Source of the DNA: Panopea generosa
Taxonomy: Eukaryota > Mollusca > Bivalvia > Adapedonta > Hiatellidae
Assembly: GCA_029582155.1 (NCBI GenBank)
Contig: CM055899.1
Location: 85,966,056 to 86,030,055, forward strand
DNA: 64,000 bases
Direction of reading: 5' to 3'
Positions within the stretch are counted from its first letter, which is position 1; the number at the start of each line of letters is the position of its first letter. The position numbers were made by a program, and so were the translations under genes. Below, piece by piece: positions 1 through 11,585 of this stretch. The notes under the pieces are model-generated. The model was not told where the DNA came from. It worked only from the letters and a program-made list of their open reading frames with translations, and did not search any database.

Positions 1-1010
1 AAAAGTGTGGACAAAAACAAACGCAACTTGCACATTTAAAATCACATATGAAATATTGTATTCATGAGAACAACAAGAAAGTAAATCGACAATTCATTAA
101 CCTTTATTCATGCTTTAGATTTCCAAAAATTAGCTCGGTAACCAAACAGAAAGTTGAATTTTAGTTACTGCCATTGAAACCTGTTGCTTAATTACATGTT
201 TGTATCCTTTTGTAAACAATCGTTGCGGAGGACATATTTGATTAAGTTTAAAAATTTGATTTTACTTAGAATCTTGGCAATCAATCATAGAAAGTCACGT
301 GATGATCACCTGATGACATGATGTCCAGCAGTATTTGAAAATATCCATATTTGCACTCAAATTGAAATAAAGAAAAAAAAATATGACAGTTGTACTAGAA
401 AAATAAATTAGATAATTGCTTATTTTGTATATAAAAACAAGGAACTAGAGAATAATTCCGTAATAAAAATGATTTTTGATTGCCAGAAATGGATAGTAAT
501 ATATCTGGGGAAACAACTCGCATAACCGGATACAATACAGGAAAATTACAAACTTGCCTCCCTTGGGAGAACTCCCGTGCTTACCGATAGATTCGCCTTT
601 TTGTAAGGTATGGCACATAGATTAACAAATACCACAATCAAAATATTTGGTTAATCACTGCATGCTTTTTAAAAATGACAAACATAGGGTATGTTTGATT
701 AAAAATAATTTATGTTAGATCTAATACAGAAGAGAAAATGGTACGTTCGCTCGGAGTTGATAAAAGCAAGGAATTATATAGAGCCAAGTCCTTGCTTAAA
801 GTCGTTTGGTAAAACTCGTCGTTCATTGAATATACAAATGTGAGGGTCCTGCGCCAAGCAGGGGTACATTTTGTAACTTGTTAAACTACCGATATTTTGT
901 CGAATTTGAACGCTGCGTTTAACCATGAAACGAGTACGATGCCTTTGAACATTTCACCACCGTGTACAGATATAAGCAAGCAAAGGTTTAAACCCGAATG
1001 GCGTAAGAGA
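1..1010. other. AT-rich spacer, no gene seen
   Basis: I see no convincing open frame, tandem repeat or transposon end here. The stretch is AT-rich with scattered mixed-composition patches (for example around 540-600 and 870-960) that could be untranslated exon or regulatory DNA, but nothing in the sequence proves it. It ends where the first minisatellite begins. Confidence 0.5.
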
Positions 1011-3010
1011 AGAATAAGAAACTCACCTGTAACCCATATATCATAGAAATTACTAAAAAGAACAGAAAGCTCACCTTTAACCCATATATCAGAGAAATTA
1101 CTGAAACAGGCAGAAAGCTTACCTTAAACCCATATATAAGAGAAATTACGTAAAACAGAAAGCTTACCTTTAATTCATGTATCGGAGAAATAACTGAAAC
1201 TACCAGAAAGCTCACCTTGAACCAATATATCAGAGAAAATACTAAACGAGCAGAAAGCTCACCATTAACCCATTTATCAGAGAAATTACAAAACAGAGCA
1301 GAAAGCTCACCTTTAACCCATATATCAGAGAAATTACTAAACGAGCAGAAAGCTCACCTTTAACCCATATAACAGAGAAATTACTAAAAGAGTATAAAAT
1401 AAAGCTCACCTTTAACCAATATACCAGAGAAATAACTAAAACGAGCAGAAAGCTTACCTTTAATCCATGTATCAGAAAAGTATTAAAAAGAGCAGAAAGT
1501 TTACCTTTTACCCATAAATCAGAGAAATTACTAAACAGAACAGAAAGCTCACCTTTAAATCATGTATCAGAGAAATTGCTAACAGAACAGAAAGCTCACC
1601 TTTAACCCTTATATAAGAGAAATTACTTAAAGAGTATAAAGCTCACCTTTAACCAATATATCAGAGAAATTACTATAATGAACAAAAAGCTCACCTTTAA
1701 CCCATGTACCTGAGAAATTACTTAAAAGAATTATAAGAATAGAAAACTCACCTTTAACCCATGAGTCAGAGAAATTACTTATAAGAATAGAAAACTCTCC
1801 TTTAATCCATGTGTCAGAGAAATTACTTATAAGGATAGAAAACTCACCTTTAACCCATGCGTTAGAAAAATTACTTATAAGAAAAGAAAACTCTCCATTA
1901 ATCCATGTGTCAGAGAAATAACTTATAAGAATAGAAAACTCACCTTTAATCCATGTGTCAGAGAAATTACTTACAAGGATAGAAAACTCACATTTAACCC
2001 ATGCATTTTTTTTTTTTTTTTTGAATGGGGTTTAACGCCATTTTCAACACATTTCAGGTTATATATGGCATATCCAGTTTTACTGGTGGAGGAAGACCTC
2101 AGATTGAGTCAGACTGAGAAGAACCACCGTCCTTCCGCAAGTAACTGGAAACTTTCTCACATAAAGTTTTTGGAGCGAGCGGGACTCGAACCTACGACCA
2201 TAGCGGTGAGAGGTAAATGATCTTGAGACGGCGCCTTAGACCACTCGGCCACGGAGGACCCTCCCATGCATTAGAGAAATTACTTATAAGAATAGAAAAC
2301 TCATCTTTAATCCATGTGGCAGAGGAATTATTAAAAACAGCAGGAAGCTTACCTTTAACCCATATATCAGAGAAATTACTTGAAAGAATTATAAGAATAG
2401 AAAACTCACCTTTAACCTATGCGTCAAAGAAATAACGTATAAGGATAGAAAACTCACCTTTAACCTATGCGTCAAAGAAATAACTTATAAGGATAGAAAA
2501 CTACCCTTTAATCCATGTATCAGAGAAATAACTAAAAAGAGCAAAAAGCTTACCTTTAACCAATACATCAGAGAAATAACTAAAAAGAACAGAAAACTTA
2601 CCTTTAACCAATATATCAGAGAAATTACTAAAAAGAGCAGAAAGCCTCCCTTTAACCAATAACTAAACAGAGCAGAAAGCTTACCTTAAACCCATGTATC
2701 AGAGAAATTACTAAACAGAGCAGAAAACTCATCTTTAACCCATGTATCAGAGAAATTACTAAACAGAGCAGAAAGCTTACCTTTAACCCATGTATCAGAG
2801 AAATTACTAAACAGAACAGAAAGCTCAACTTTAATCAATACATCAGAGAAATTACTAAACAGAGCAAAAAGCTCACCTTTAACCCATGTATCAGAGAAAT
2901 TACTTAAAAGAATTATAAGGATAGAAAACTCACCTTTAATCCATATGTCAGAGGAATTACTTATAAGGATAGAAAACTCACCTTTAACCCATGTATCAGA
3001 GAAAATTATT
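1011..3010. repeat. Minisatellite, about 47-bp unit
   Basis: Tandem array of diverged units of about 47-48 bp, each carrying a recognisable CTCACCTTTAACCCAT block followed by CAGAGAAATTAC. Roughly 35 units are present. Some units are lengthened by about 10 bp through a duplicated ATAAGAAT-like segment (for example near 1730 and 2390). A SINE has jumped into the array at 2008-2262. On the minus strand every unit presents AAAGGTGAGC, which resembles a 5' splice donor. The short minus-strand open frame at 988-1215 is only the translation of the units. Confidence 0.93.
2008..2262 (-). mobile_element. SINE-A, tRNA-derived, full length
   Basis: Minus-strand SINE. The head, read from 2262 downwards, contains TGGCCGAGTGGTCTAAGG (A-box-like) and GGTTCGAGTCC (B-box), as in a class II tRNA (Leu/Ser type). 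It is followed by a unique body and ends in a 3' poly(A), seen here as a T17 run at 2006-2022. The insertion is flanked by a perfect 10-bp target duplication, CCCATGCATT, at 1998-2007 and 2263-2272. Both flanks belong to the 47-bp minisatellite, so the SINE inserted into an existing array. This is the reference copy used to recognise the other SINE-A copies in the window. Confidence 0.92.
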
Positions 3011-3019
3011 AATAAAAAA

Positions 3020-4091
3020 ACAAGAGGGCGAAGATTGGCCTATATTGCTCACCTTTTCATTTGTTTTGAAGATGTAACAGATGCGTAGAAGAGTTCAAAC
3101 TTGGTAGAATTTTCATCCATGGTAAATGTCAGTGAAATTACATTGAAATCAGGTCAGTAGATTCTGACAAGAAGGCTTTTGAAGTTTTTACTATAGCTGC
3201 CTATATAGTAAACTAGCACCTCACTGTTGCGGTCATGTTTTTTAACAAATCACAACGGCTTGAACAAACTTGGTAAAGGGTCACCCAAGGAACATTTCTG
3301 TGAAATTATTTTAAAATTGAGCTAGTAGTTTCTAACAAGAAGATTTTTTAAGTTTATACTATAGCTTATATAGTAAACTAACCCCACCCCCTGGCCGCCA
3401 TGTTTTTTGACGAATCAAGATGACTTGAACAACTTGGTAGAGGGTCACCCAAGGACCATTTCTGTGATATTATTTTAAAATCGAGCCAGTAGTTTTTGAC
3501 AAGAAGATTTTTTTAAGTTTTTACTTTTTAGCTTATATAATAAACTAACCCCACCCCCTGGCCGCCATGTTTTTTGACGAACCAAGATGACTTGAACAAA
3601 CTTGGTAGAGGGTCACCCAAGGAACATTTCTGTGAAATGATTTTAAAATCGAGCCAGTAGTTTCTGACATGAAGATTTTTTTTAAGTTTATACTATAGCT
3701 TATATAGTAAACTAACCCCACCCCCTGGTAGCCATGTTTTTTTTTATGCATCAATATGGCTTGAACAAACTTGGTAGAGGGTTACCCAAGGAACATTTCT
3801 GTGAAATTATTTTAAAATCAACCAGTAGTTTCTGACAAGAAGATTTTTTAAGTTTTTACTAATTAAACTTGCCCCGACCCCTTTGCGGCCATGTTTTTTT
3901 AAGAATAAAGATGGCTTGAACAAACTTGGTAGAGGGTCACCAAGGAACATTTCTGTAAAGTTATATCAAAATTGGCCCTGTGGTTTCAGTGGAGGAGTTG
4001 TTAGAAGCTAAAAGTTAACGACGGACGACAGACGACAGACACCAGGCCATCACAAAAGCTCACTTGTGAGCCTTTGGCTCAGATGAGCTAA
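3020..4091 (+). mobile_element. Non-autonomous ACAAGAG element with 165-bp tandem core
   Basis: The element begins ACAAGAGGGC at 3020 and ends GATGAGCTAA at 4091, followed by T. Between about 3240 and 3960 lie four to five tandem copies of a unit of about 165 bp (marker GGGTCACCCAAGG; marker starts are 164-168 bp apart). Two small hairpins sit at the 3' end: GCTCACTTGTGAGC at 4058-4071 and GCTCAGATGAGC at 4077-4088. There is no coding capacity. The plan of a short end, tandem core and hairpin with a CTAA-T end resembles non-autonomous Helitron/Helentron or the 'pearl' elements described in bivalves. That family assignment is inferred, not proved. It directly abuts the 47-bp minisatellite. Confidence 0.7.
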
Positions 4092-4379
4092 TAAAGGTTA
4101 ATGGAATTGTAAACAACTGTGAACAAATTCCATTTCACTGGCAGATCCAGGATTTTGGGTCAGTTACATCTACTAATTTTATATGGATATGGAATTGGTC
4201 AATGGCCATTAATTTATGGATAGGATTGGAAGAGGGCCGTTTACAAAGTTTGATCAATCAAATCGGTTTAAATAGAGTTATATATCCACTGTAGCTGTCA
4301 GCTTCAGGGTTATGGGGAATTTATATAAACAATAAAAGGATTTTAACAAAATATATTTTTAATCTTTTTTAAAGTAACA

Positions 4380-4770
4380 GACTAGTATTCCTTATGTATT
4401 TCATAAATAGCATATATGATAACAGTTTCCTTATCCATGGTATACAGGACAAAGGTTTATCATCCATGATACATGATAAGGATCTATCCATGATAAATGA
4501 AAACAGTTTATCATCCATCATGATACATCCTAGTTTTTATCATATATATGAGTAATGATAAAACTTTGGTCATGCAATGTAAATTATATTACAAGGTTTA
4601 TCAAATTATCATAATTATATGGTACATGGTTTAGTTCTATCATCCATGATAACCAATATATTATACATGATAGAGGCTTATTATCCATGACAAATTTTCA
4701 TTATCCATGATACATGACAAAGTTTCATTATCCGTGACAATGTTTCAATATCCACAATGAATGATAAAGG
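4380..4770. repeat. Degenerate palindromic ATCCATGATAC motif cluster
   Basis: The motif TTATCCATGATACATGATAA recurs in variable form at least eight times, irregularly spaced by about 25-45 bp, between clearly unrelated flanks. ATCATCCATGAT is itself near-palindromic. No clean period is visible. I read it as an old decayed tandem repeat. Confidence 0.45.
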
Positions 4771-4997
4771 CTTCTCATTAACGGAACACAGCAACTTATA
4801 ATTATACACGAAATGTTCTCTACGATACATGATGGCAATTATATATTACCTCTCTGGTAAGAATGTGCAAATTTAAGCATGTGTGTGTGTGTGAGTGAAA
4901 TGCAACAAATATACAACACAACACATAACAATGCAACATAAAAAATTATACCAGTTGATAAAAAAGGCAGCTTTAAAAACAAAAATGCATAATAGAT

Positions 4998-6430
4998 TAG
5001 GGCTTCTAAAATCACCAGTTTTTCGGTCTTTGGACTGATTTCTCCGGTTCAAAACCGGTTTTCATTTCAAAATTTAATAAAAAATCAGTCCAAATATTTT
5101 CTATCAGTCATATAAATTACCCTTATCATTCTTTACTAAGCTGTGAAATACGCCTTGCGGCAATAACATTCGATGTTTTATCACCCGCTGTGCGAAAGGA
5201 GGTCCATTTTGACTAAGCTATTACGGATAATAGGGGAGTTTTTCGGAAGAGTCTATCGTTGCGTAACATGCCTTCAATCAAGTGGTCAAAGCTGGGACTT
5301 TCGGATTGAAAATTGCTTGCGGCATTAAAATATTTAATAAAAATGCGCAGTATTACTTGTTTGTTTGAGTTTTTTAACAATTGCTTTAATTAAAATAGTA
5401 ATGACATTATTAAGGGAAGTGATCAAATCTGGACTGATTTTATTTTGATGTCCAACTGGTATTGTTTGCGTTAGCTATAACATTTGGAAAAATAGTTGTC
5501 CACATAGTACAGATCTGGGCATCAACGTAACTTGAACTTAATAATTAATATAAAATTTCCATACCGTTTATAATTATATATTATCAATTAATTTGATATA
5601 TTTCCTCTATATTTAACTAACTTTGCAATCCAAAAACATGCTTCAATTTTCAAAAAGAAACAACATAAACATGTCACTTTCAAGGACTTGAAATCATGTA
5701 CGTTTCACCCTTACAATATCCCTTTGATGTTAGCTGACGTACGTATGGTGACGTCACAGTCATCAAAGAGACGACAGCCAACGTGTTGTTTCATTCCGTG
5801 CAGTTTTTTTGTATTCACTTAATATAGGATATCGTCAATATGTATTATATTCCATTTTAAATATCTTCCATTAGATGTGAACGTTTTTTTAATGAATTAA
5901 TAATAATATAACAGGTGACAGAGTTGAAAGTGGTTGTATGCAAATTTACATATTTTCATATATAGTTACATATTTTCATATATAGTTACATATTAATATA
6001 TAAGCAAGAATGATACTGGTATTGGCTAGTCTGTTTAAATGTCACATTCAATAAAAAGTGCTTCTGGCAATGTTCCAAGCATTGAATGTGCAATTGACTT
6101 GAGACGAACCGAGGCTATATCCGGTATACACGATACTTCCAGTTTATATCCTGAATCTATTTTTTGTGTGAAATTGATCAAAACTGGTTCATTTAAATGA
6201 GAATACATGATGTTGGTAATAATAATGTACAGATTTAGAAATGTTCAGTCAAATTAAATGCAGATAACATGAAAAATAAACGAACTGATAAAATTGCGCG
6301 GTGGGTGGGGTATTGGAATATATATATACATGCAGGGCATAGTGTAGAATGGTTTTAAAAGGAAAAAGTCTGACTCTTACGGCAATAAAAACCTTGGACC
6401 GATTTACATTTTGGAATTTTAGAAGCCCTG
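4998..6430 (-). mobile_element. hAT-like non-autonomous DNA transposon, copy 1
   Basis: The termini are inverted. The left end reads TAGGGCTTCTAAAAT and the right end, reverse-complemented, reads CAGGGCTTCTAAAAT. An 8-bp target duplication, TAATAGAT, flanks it exactly at 4990-4997 and 6431-6438. An 8-bp duplication with CAGGG-type termini is the signature of the hAT superfamily. Subterminal sequence (GGACTGATTT, ACCGGTTTT, CGCCTTGCGGCAATA) is shared in reverse orientation with the copy at 52612-53595. No transposase reading frame is visible in 1433 bp, so it must depend on enzyme supplied elsewhere. Strand is given relative to copy 2. Confidence 0.88.
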
Positions 6431-6438
6431 TAATAGAT

Positions 6439-7605
6439 AGTTTATCATAGTAATAAATGTTCTAATTGAATAGAAAATACTACCAAATTAATATAATAAA
6501 AATGCATTGTTGGTTGTATTAGTACAATATGTGAATAAATAGTACCATTTGTGCATCATAAGTTCATTTGTGTATATCATCAGATCCTTACATTTACAAT
6601 CAGTGCATGGAGTAAAACATATTGTCAGTTCATTGGGTTTTACACCTACATGTATTGAATAAACAATAATATTACCTCTTTGCACCAAAATGAGACATTA
6701 AGTACCCTGACCCCTACCCCAACCCTAAGTAAATCTGCCAGTGATCATTATAATTTTCTTATACATATAATTTAGACAGAAATGAGAGCAACCTATTATA
6801 TTAGTTATACTGTTAATTAGTTATACTATTTCAACTATGGCATCAGTTAGATACATGTAATAAGAATTGAACAATTAATGAATTGTGTGTTTATGGGGTA
6901 CCAAGTACAAACATATTAAAGAGTATGTGAAGCTTACAGGAAGGCAGATTCCAGGCTCACTCCCCCTTTTACAAAAAACAATAAATCAACTACAAAGTTT
7001 CAGCAAATTCTATTTAATCCTAATTTGTCACCTCTGACCACATACATCAGCTACATTGTCCCTTTTTTGCTATCACTCATTTAGCACCCTGGAACCACAC
7101 ATGGCAGATCTACTGAAAAAAGATCATAAACACATTTAAATTTTTGTACTATCCACGATAAAATGAAAACAGAAATTAAAGCTGTTTTACTTGATATGGC
7201 AAACATTGTCAAAGTACAAGTAAAAATTTGATGCCTGCAGAATGCAGAGTTGTGTCAGCACAGTAATACATCCACTAAGAGTTGGAGTGGAACAGGGTGA
7301 TATCACAAAAGTTTACTACTGGTCTCGTACTCGTATGAGAAATAAGTCATATATTGTTGGTAGTGCTGGCATACATTAAATATAAGAAATGAAAAATAGA
7401 AAACAAAATAAAGTTATATCACTTTGATATGGCGTAATTTGTAACAGTAACAATGAAAAATGGTGCATAAAAATTATAATGATGTGTGATCAACAGGAAT
7501 GGAAGCTTTGTTCGACACAATTTCATATATCATGTGAAATACAAGCAGCAATAAAAAACTTAACAAAAATTAAATGCATAAAAGCTCTCTTGTATGTGCA
7601 TAATA
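6439..7605. other. AT-rich spacer, no gene seen
   Basis: No supported gene, array or transposon end. The short minus-strand frame at 6488-6688 has no recognisable domain and lies in low-complexity AT-rich DNA. Confidence 0.5.
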
Positions 7606-7609
7606 TATT

Positions 7610-8142
7610 ATTGCTCAATATAATTTGAAAGCTGTTTCTTAATTTGCTATTTCATTAGCTCATATAATTTAAAAACTATTTCATAATTGTTTATTTCACT
7701 GGCTCATATAACTTGAAAGCTTTTCATAATTGGCTATTTCACTAGCTCATATAATTTGAAATCTATTTTATAATTGACTATTTCCCTAGCTCATATAATT
7801 TTAAAGCTATTCATAATTCACTATTTCACTATCTCATATAATTTTAAAGCTATTTTATAATTGACTATTTCCCTAGCTCATATAATTTTAAAGCTATTCA
7901 TAATTCACTATTTTACTAGCTCATATAATTTGAAAGTTTTTTGTAATTCTTATTTCATTAACTCATATAATTTGAAAGCTATTTCATATTTCCATTATTT
8001 CACTAGCTCATACAATTTTAAATCTTATTCCTAATTGGATATTTCACTAGCTCATATAATTTCAAAGCTAATTCCTAATTCGATATTTCACTAGCTCATA
8101 TAATTTCAAAGCTAATTCCTAATTGGATATTTCACTAGCTCA
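7610..8142. repeat. Minisatellite, about 44-bp unit
   Basis: About 12 diverged tandem units of roughly 44 bp, each with the phrase TAGCTCATATAATTT followed by AAAGCTATT and ATTTCACTAG. The units towards the right end (8040-8140) are the most alike, suggesting the most recent growth there. The array stops just before the G26 run. Confidence 0.88.
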
Positions 8143-8173
8143 TACACCATATTGTTCTGAAATGCGACTCCCA

Positions 8174-8199
8174 GGGGGGGGGGGGGGGGGGGGGGGGGG
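8174..8199. repeat. Homopolymer run G26
   Basis: Twenty-six consecutive G bases on the plus strand lie between the 44-bp minisatellite and a degraded SINE-A. Runs of this kind can form G-quadruplexes. The exact length may be unreliable because homopolymers are error-prone in sequencing. Confidence 0.9.
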
Positions 8200-8269
8200 T
8201 GATGCCTTTTCAAAAAGAGGGGTGGCAATTACAGGACTTGAATATATTTTTTCAGCTATCAAAAAATAT

Positions 8270-8420
8270 GCATGTACTCAACACATTTCAGGTAGGTTAA
8301 AAACCTGAGAATGAATCTGAATAGAATCACCATTCTTCCGTAAGTAACTGGCAAATGTTCTCGCATAAAGATTTTGAGCAGACAGGACTCAAACCTATGA
8401 CCTTAGCAGTAAGAGGTAAG
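8270..8420 (-). mobile_element. SINE-A, degraded partial copy
   Basis: Recognisable SINE-A body in minus orientation: the CTCAACACATTTCAGGT segment, then CTTCCGTAAGTAACTGGCAA, then GGACTCAAACCTATGACC from the tRNA-like head. The A-box end is missing and point changes are frequent, so this is an old copy. Confidence 0.75.
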
Positions 8421-8429
8421 TGAACAACA

Positions 8430-9890
8430 TTAACTTTATATTTTCACTATTTCTAAATAGAATTATCATTTTAATTCACATAGAATTATCTATAATTTAT
8501 CAAAATACATGAAATAATAAAAAGAATTGTTTTCATATTGCTCTTGTAAAATAAAGAATATCACAATAAATTATCATACTTTTTATGAGACTTGCTTACT
8601 TGAGCCAACACTTTCTAGTTTGAACATAAAATGCCTCATCTGTCTAAAAAAAGTAACACATACAAAAGATTAGTATTAACCCTACAATTATGTACTTTAC
8701 AATATTTCAGCAAATTTTACAGGTATACATATATTGGAACAAACTCTAAATGTCATTTCAAAACTGAGCAAAACCTGCTACATGAGCAGATTCATTGTAA
8801 TTTCATGACAGATATAAATCTGGAATAAAAGTAAGTTGAGGCTACAGGCACGTCTACCGTGAGGATAATAATAACTTTACAAGCATGGCTGTTGTGCCTA
8901 TAGCCTCTTCCAGGAAAGTACAGGAATGAGCATGGGAATGTATAATTTGACATGTTACATCATTATCTATTCTAATTGACATTTATTGAATTGAAAAAGA
9001 CTAACCACCAGTACATAGCATTGTTTTACAAATTTATGAAATTATATAAATGTTATAATTAGCAATTATCATAATTTATGTGATTAAGTTAGAGGAAAAA
9101 TGATTATAGTGAATTATCATCATCATGCAAATTCATAAATTCATGTGGAAGGAAAATGCTACTGTTGCAAAATGTTCATGTTTCTTACAAATTTATTTAA
9201 TTATACAAAAGAAGAAATATTAATTACATTATCCAAGTACCCTGATTGACTTCGGACAGAAATGCCCATACTGACACATTACACACGGAATAAAAGTTAA
9301 AATGTTGTAGTCACATAAATTCCAATAACGTGTCATGAACCCTTTTGCTTTAATTTGAATAAATGCCCTGATTAGCTTAATTTACATATTTATTATTTAT
9401 TCATAATTATTCCTCAAAGTGTTTTTTTATGTTATGGAGACATAGATAACTAATTTTTAAAAAGCTATCTGCATAGCAGATGTGTTCACTTATTTTTGTC
9501 TTCCCTACATAAATCATTCTAAAAAATATTTTTTCTCAATTGATTTAGCTGATCAATGTATTATATTTGTCAATGAGCAGTCTTATGAATAATAAATTGT
9601 TGACATACTGACATTATTAAACAATAATATAATACAAAATATGGCAATTTTGTTACTTTAAACTAATAACTATCGTTGAACCGGTTGTCCTGGAAACAGC
9701 CTAGAACACAATGTGCAGTTTGTTATGATTTTGTATATTTATTACTTATAATTAAATTATTTAATTAACAATTAACTGATTGTCAAAAGGTTAACAGTAA
9801 ATGTAGACATTTGTGCACATGAGCACAAGAGAAGGAACCTGATTAAAAATAATAGTATCATAATTATAATTCAATACTTCTCATACGAGG
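8430..9890. other. AT-rich spacer, no gene seen
   Basis: Very AT-rich with many short TAATTA-type stretches. No open frame, splice pair or element end that I can support. Confidence 0.5.
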
Positions 9891-9900
9891 GGGAAGAGGA

Positions 9901-9912
9901 GGGGGGGGGGGG
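9901..9912. repeat. Homopolymer run G12
   Basis: Twelve consecutive G bases, preceded by a G/A-rich stretch from about 9888. It is the second G-rich patch in an otherwise AT-rich region. Confidence 0.85.
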
Positions 9913-10070
9913 TGTTTGGACTCACTGTCCTCTCTCTAAATATTGACAATGTTTTTTAAACTTCCACCATAGAATATATCTCTAAATTCAGTTTGGTGTT
10001 AATGGCCCATGTAAGCTAAATTTATTCTATTAAACAAGTTTATTAACATTTGATAACTAAGGATTGTTAA

Positions 10071-10582
10071 CCCTTTACTCAATAGATACGCGTTTTCAAG
10101 CACCAATCACAGAAGACCTTAGAAAACAGTGCATGATGTTGTTGTACGGTGTTTAGCGTCGCTTTCAACAATTCTTCAGTCATATCGCAATGGTGTCTAC
10201 TTGAGACAGTATTCAAAGCGCTATCACACTGGAGTATCATGCCGCAGACACATGGTATGATACCCCACCCAGTCACATTATACTGACACAGGGCCGACCA
10301 GACCTAGAACTCTCCTCTAAATGCTGAGCTTCAAGCGAGGAAGCTTCTAGTACCATTTTTAAAGTCTTTGGTATGACCTGGCTGGGGATTGAACCCACGA
10401 CCTTCCGCATGCGAGGCGGATGCTCTACCACTAGATCATGCCGCGGTCTTAAAACATTGATGCACTGCACTGTTTTCCACTCTGTCAGTTAATATAAACA
10501 TAATACATCCAATAATTCAAAAGCCTTCTGTATTAGAGGTTTATGTTAGAGGTGTCCAAAGGCGTCTATATGAAGTAAAGGG
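10071..10582. mobile_element. piggyBac-like MITE (TTAA-flanked)
   Basis: The sequence is bounded by TTAA at 10067-10070 and TTAA at 10583-10586, with terminal inverted repeats. The left end reads CCCTTTACTCAATAGATACG and the right end, reverse-complemented, reads CCCTTTACTTCATATAGACG. An inner block GAAAACAGTGCA is also present in both arms (near 10121 and, inverted, near 10470). TTAA duplications with CCC-starting termini are the hallmark of piggyBac elements. There is no coding capacity. A SINE-C lies inside, so the MITE is older than that insertion. Confidence 0.72.
10136..10450 (-). mobile_element. SINE-C, tRNA-derived, nested in MITE
   Basis: Minus-strand SINE whose head resembles a tRNA-Ala. 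Read from 10450 downwards it has TAGTGGTAGAGCATCCGCC (A-box side), an anticodon loop CTCGCAT between TCCGC and GCGGA arms, and GGTTCAATCCC (B-box). The body includes a TTTAAAAATGGTA block and ends in a GCTAAACACCGTACAACAAC tail. It matches the plus-strand copy at 60197-60514 along its whole length. It is not a functional tRNA gene, because a long SINE body follows the head and the acceptor stem does not pair. Confidence 0.88.
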
Positions 10583-10589
10583 TTAACTG

Positions 10590-11200
10590 AGGATATGCCT
10601 GCATATTTTAAGCATATCCAACAAAAAACATTTGTCATTTGAGAAAATTGATGATGTTCTATTTGGTTTAATTAAAAAAGAAAACAAACTGTTTTTTTTT
10701 TTAAAACAAACAAGAATTCTCGCCGTGTCTGCTTTGATCGTTAATACACACATGGGAGAGAAAAAAAGTTAAAATACAATGACAAAAATGGCCGCATGTA
10801 TCTGTAAAGCTAAAAAAATATTGTTTTAATCCAGTGGTAACAGAGAAATGACATAACAACTTCCATAATATATAAAAGAGTGGTTATTTACTACAGTTAT
10901 TTGATTTGATAAATTTAGTAACAGCCATGATTTGGAAAAATATGACACAAGAATTTGTATTATATTAATGCAAGAGTTATCTAACATGGCTAATGCAGTA
11001 GGCTTAATGGCTAAGAAATATTGTAGGGAGTATTGTGTGAAGTTTCGACCAAATACAGTAAGTGATTTTTGAGATATGAACTTGATGGTAGTTGCAAACA
11101 AAACGTTAACCAGTTTTTCTAAGTAAAACATATTTATAAAAAAAAAAAAAAATAATAATAAAAAATAAAAATGATTTATTTTTTTTTAAATAAATTAAAA
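10590..11200. other. AT-rich spacer with simple A/T runs
   Basis: No supported gene. An ACAAGAATTCTCGCC phrase at 10710 slightly resembles the 5' end of the ACAAGAG elements, but no matching 3' end follows. The minus-strand 101-codon frame at 10826-11131 has no recognisable domain. Poly-A/T tracts fill 11140-11205. Confidence 0.45.
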
Positions 11201-11206
11201 AAAAGA

Positions 11207-11496
11207 AGTTCTCAGCATCTGCAATATATTATGTAATGCAGGGTGCTAGTTGTCACTATGATCCAAGTATGAGTGTCCTAGCACTAGTTCTTATTGTGAA
11301 ATAGTGTAAAAACGAAAACTTAACGTTGGAGGTAAATGCAAAATTCAGCATCAAACAAAGTCAATGGACCATGCAATGTAGGTCATACTCAGCATCTGCA
11401 GTGTATAATGTGATGCTGGGTGTGAGTTGTAACTATGATCCAAGTATGAGTGTCCTAGCACTTGTACTTGTTGAGAAATAATGTCAAAACGAAAAG
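11207..11496. repeat. Direct duplication of a 110-bp segment
   Basis: A segment starting TCAGCATCTGCA at about 11212 is repeated at about 11390, spaced by roughly 180 bp. Both copies continue through CTATGATCCAAGTATGAGTG and TCCTAGCACT to an AAAACGAAAA end. Similarity is high but with scattered differences. The second copy runs into a GC-richer patch near 11510-11580. Confidence 0.8.
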
Positions 11497-11585
11497 ATAA
11501 ATATAAATGTTTGCCGCCGCCACCGTCGATGGAAAAGCAACACCTTAACCTCGCTTTCGCTCCTTCGTCGCGGCGAGACAAAAAC

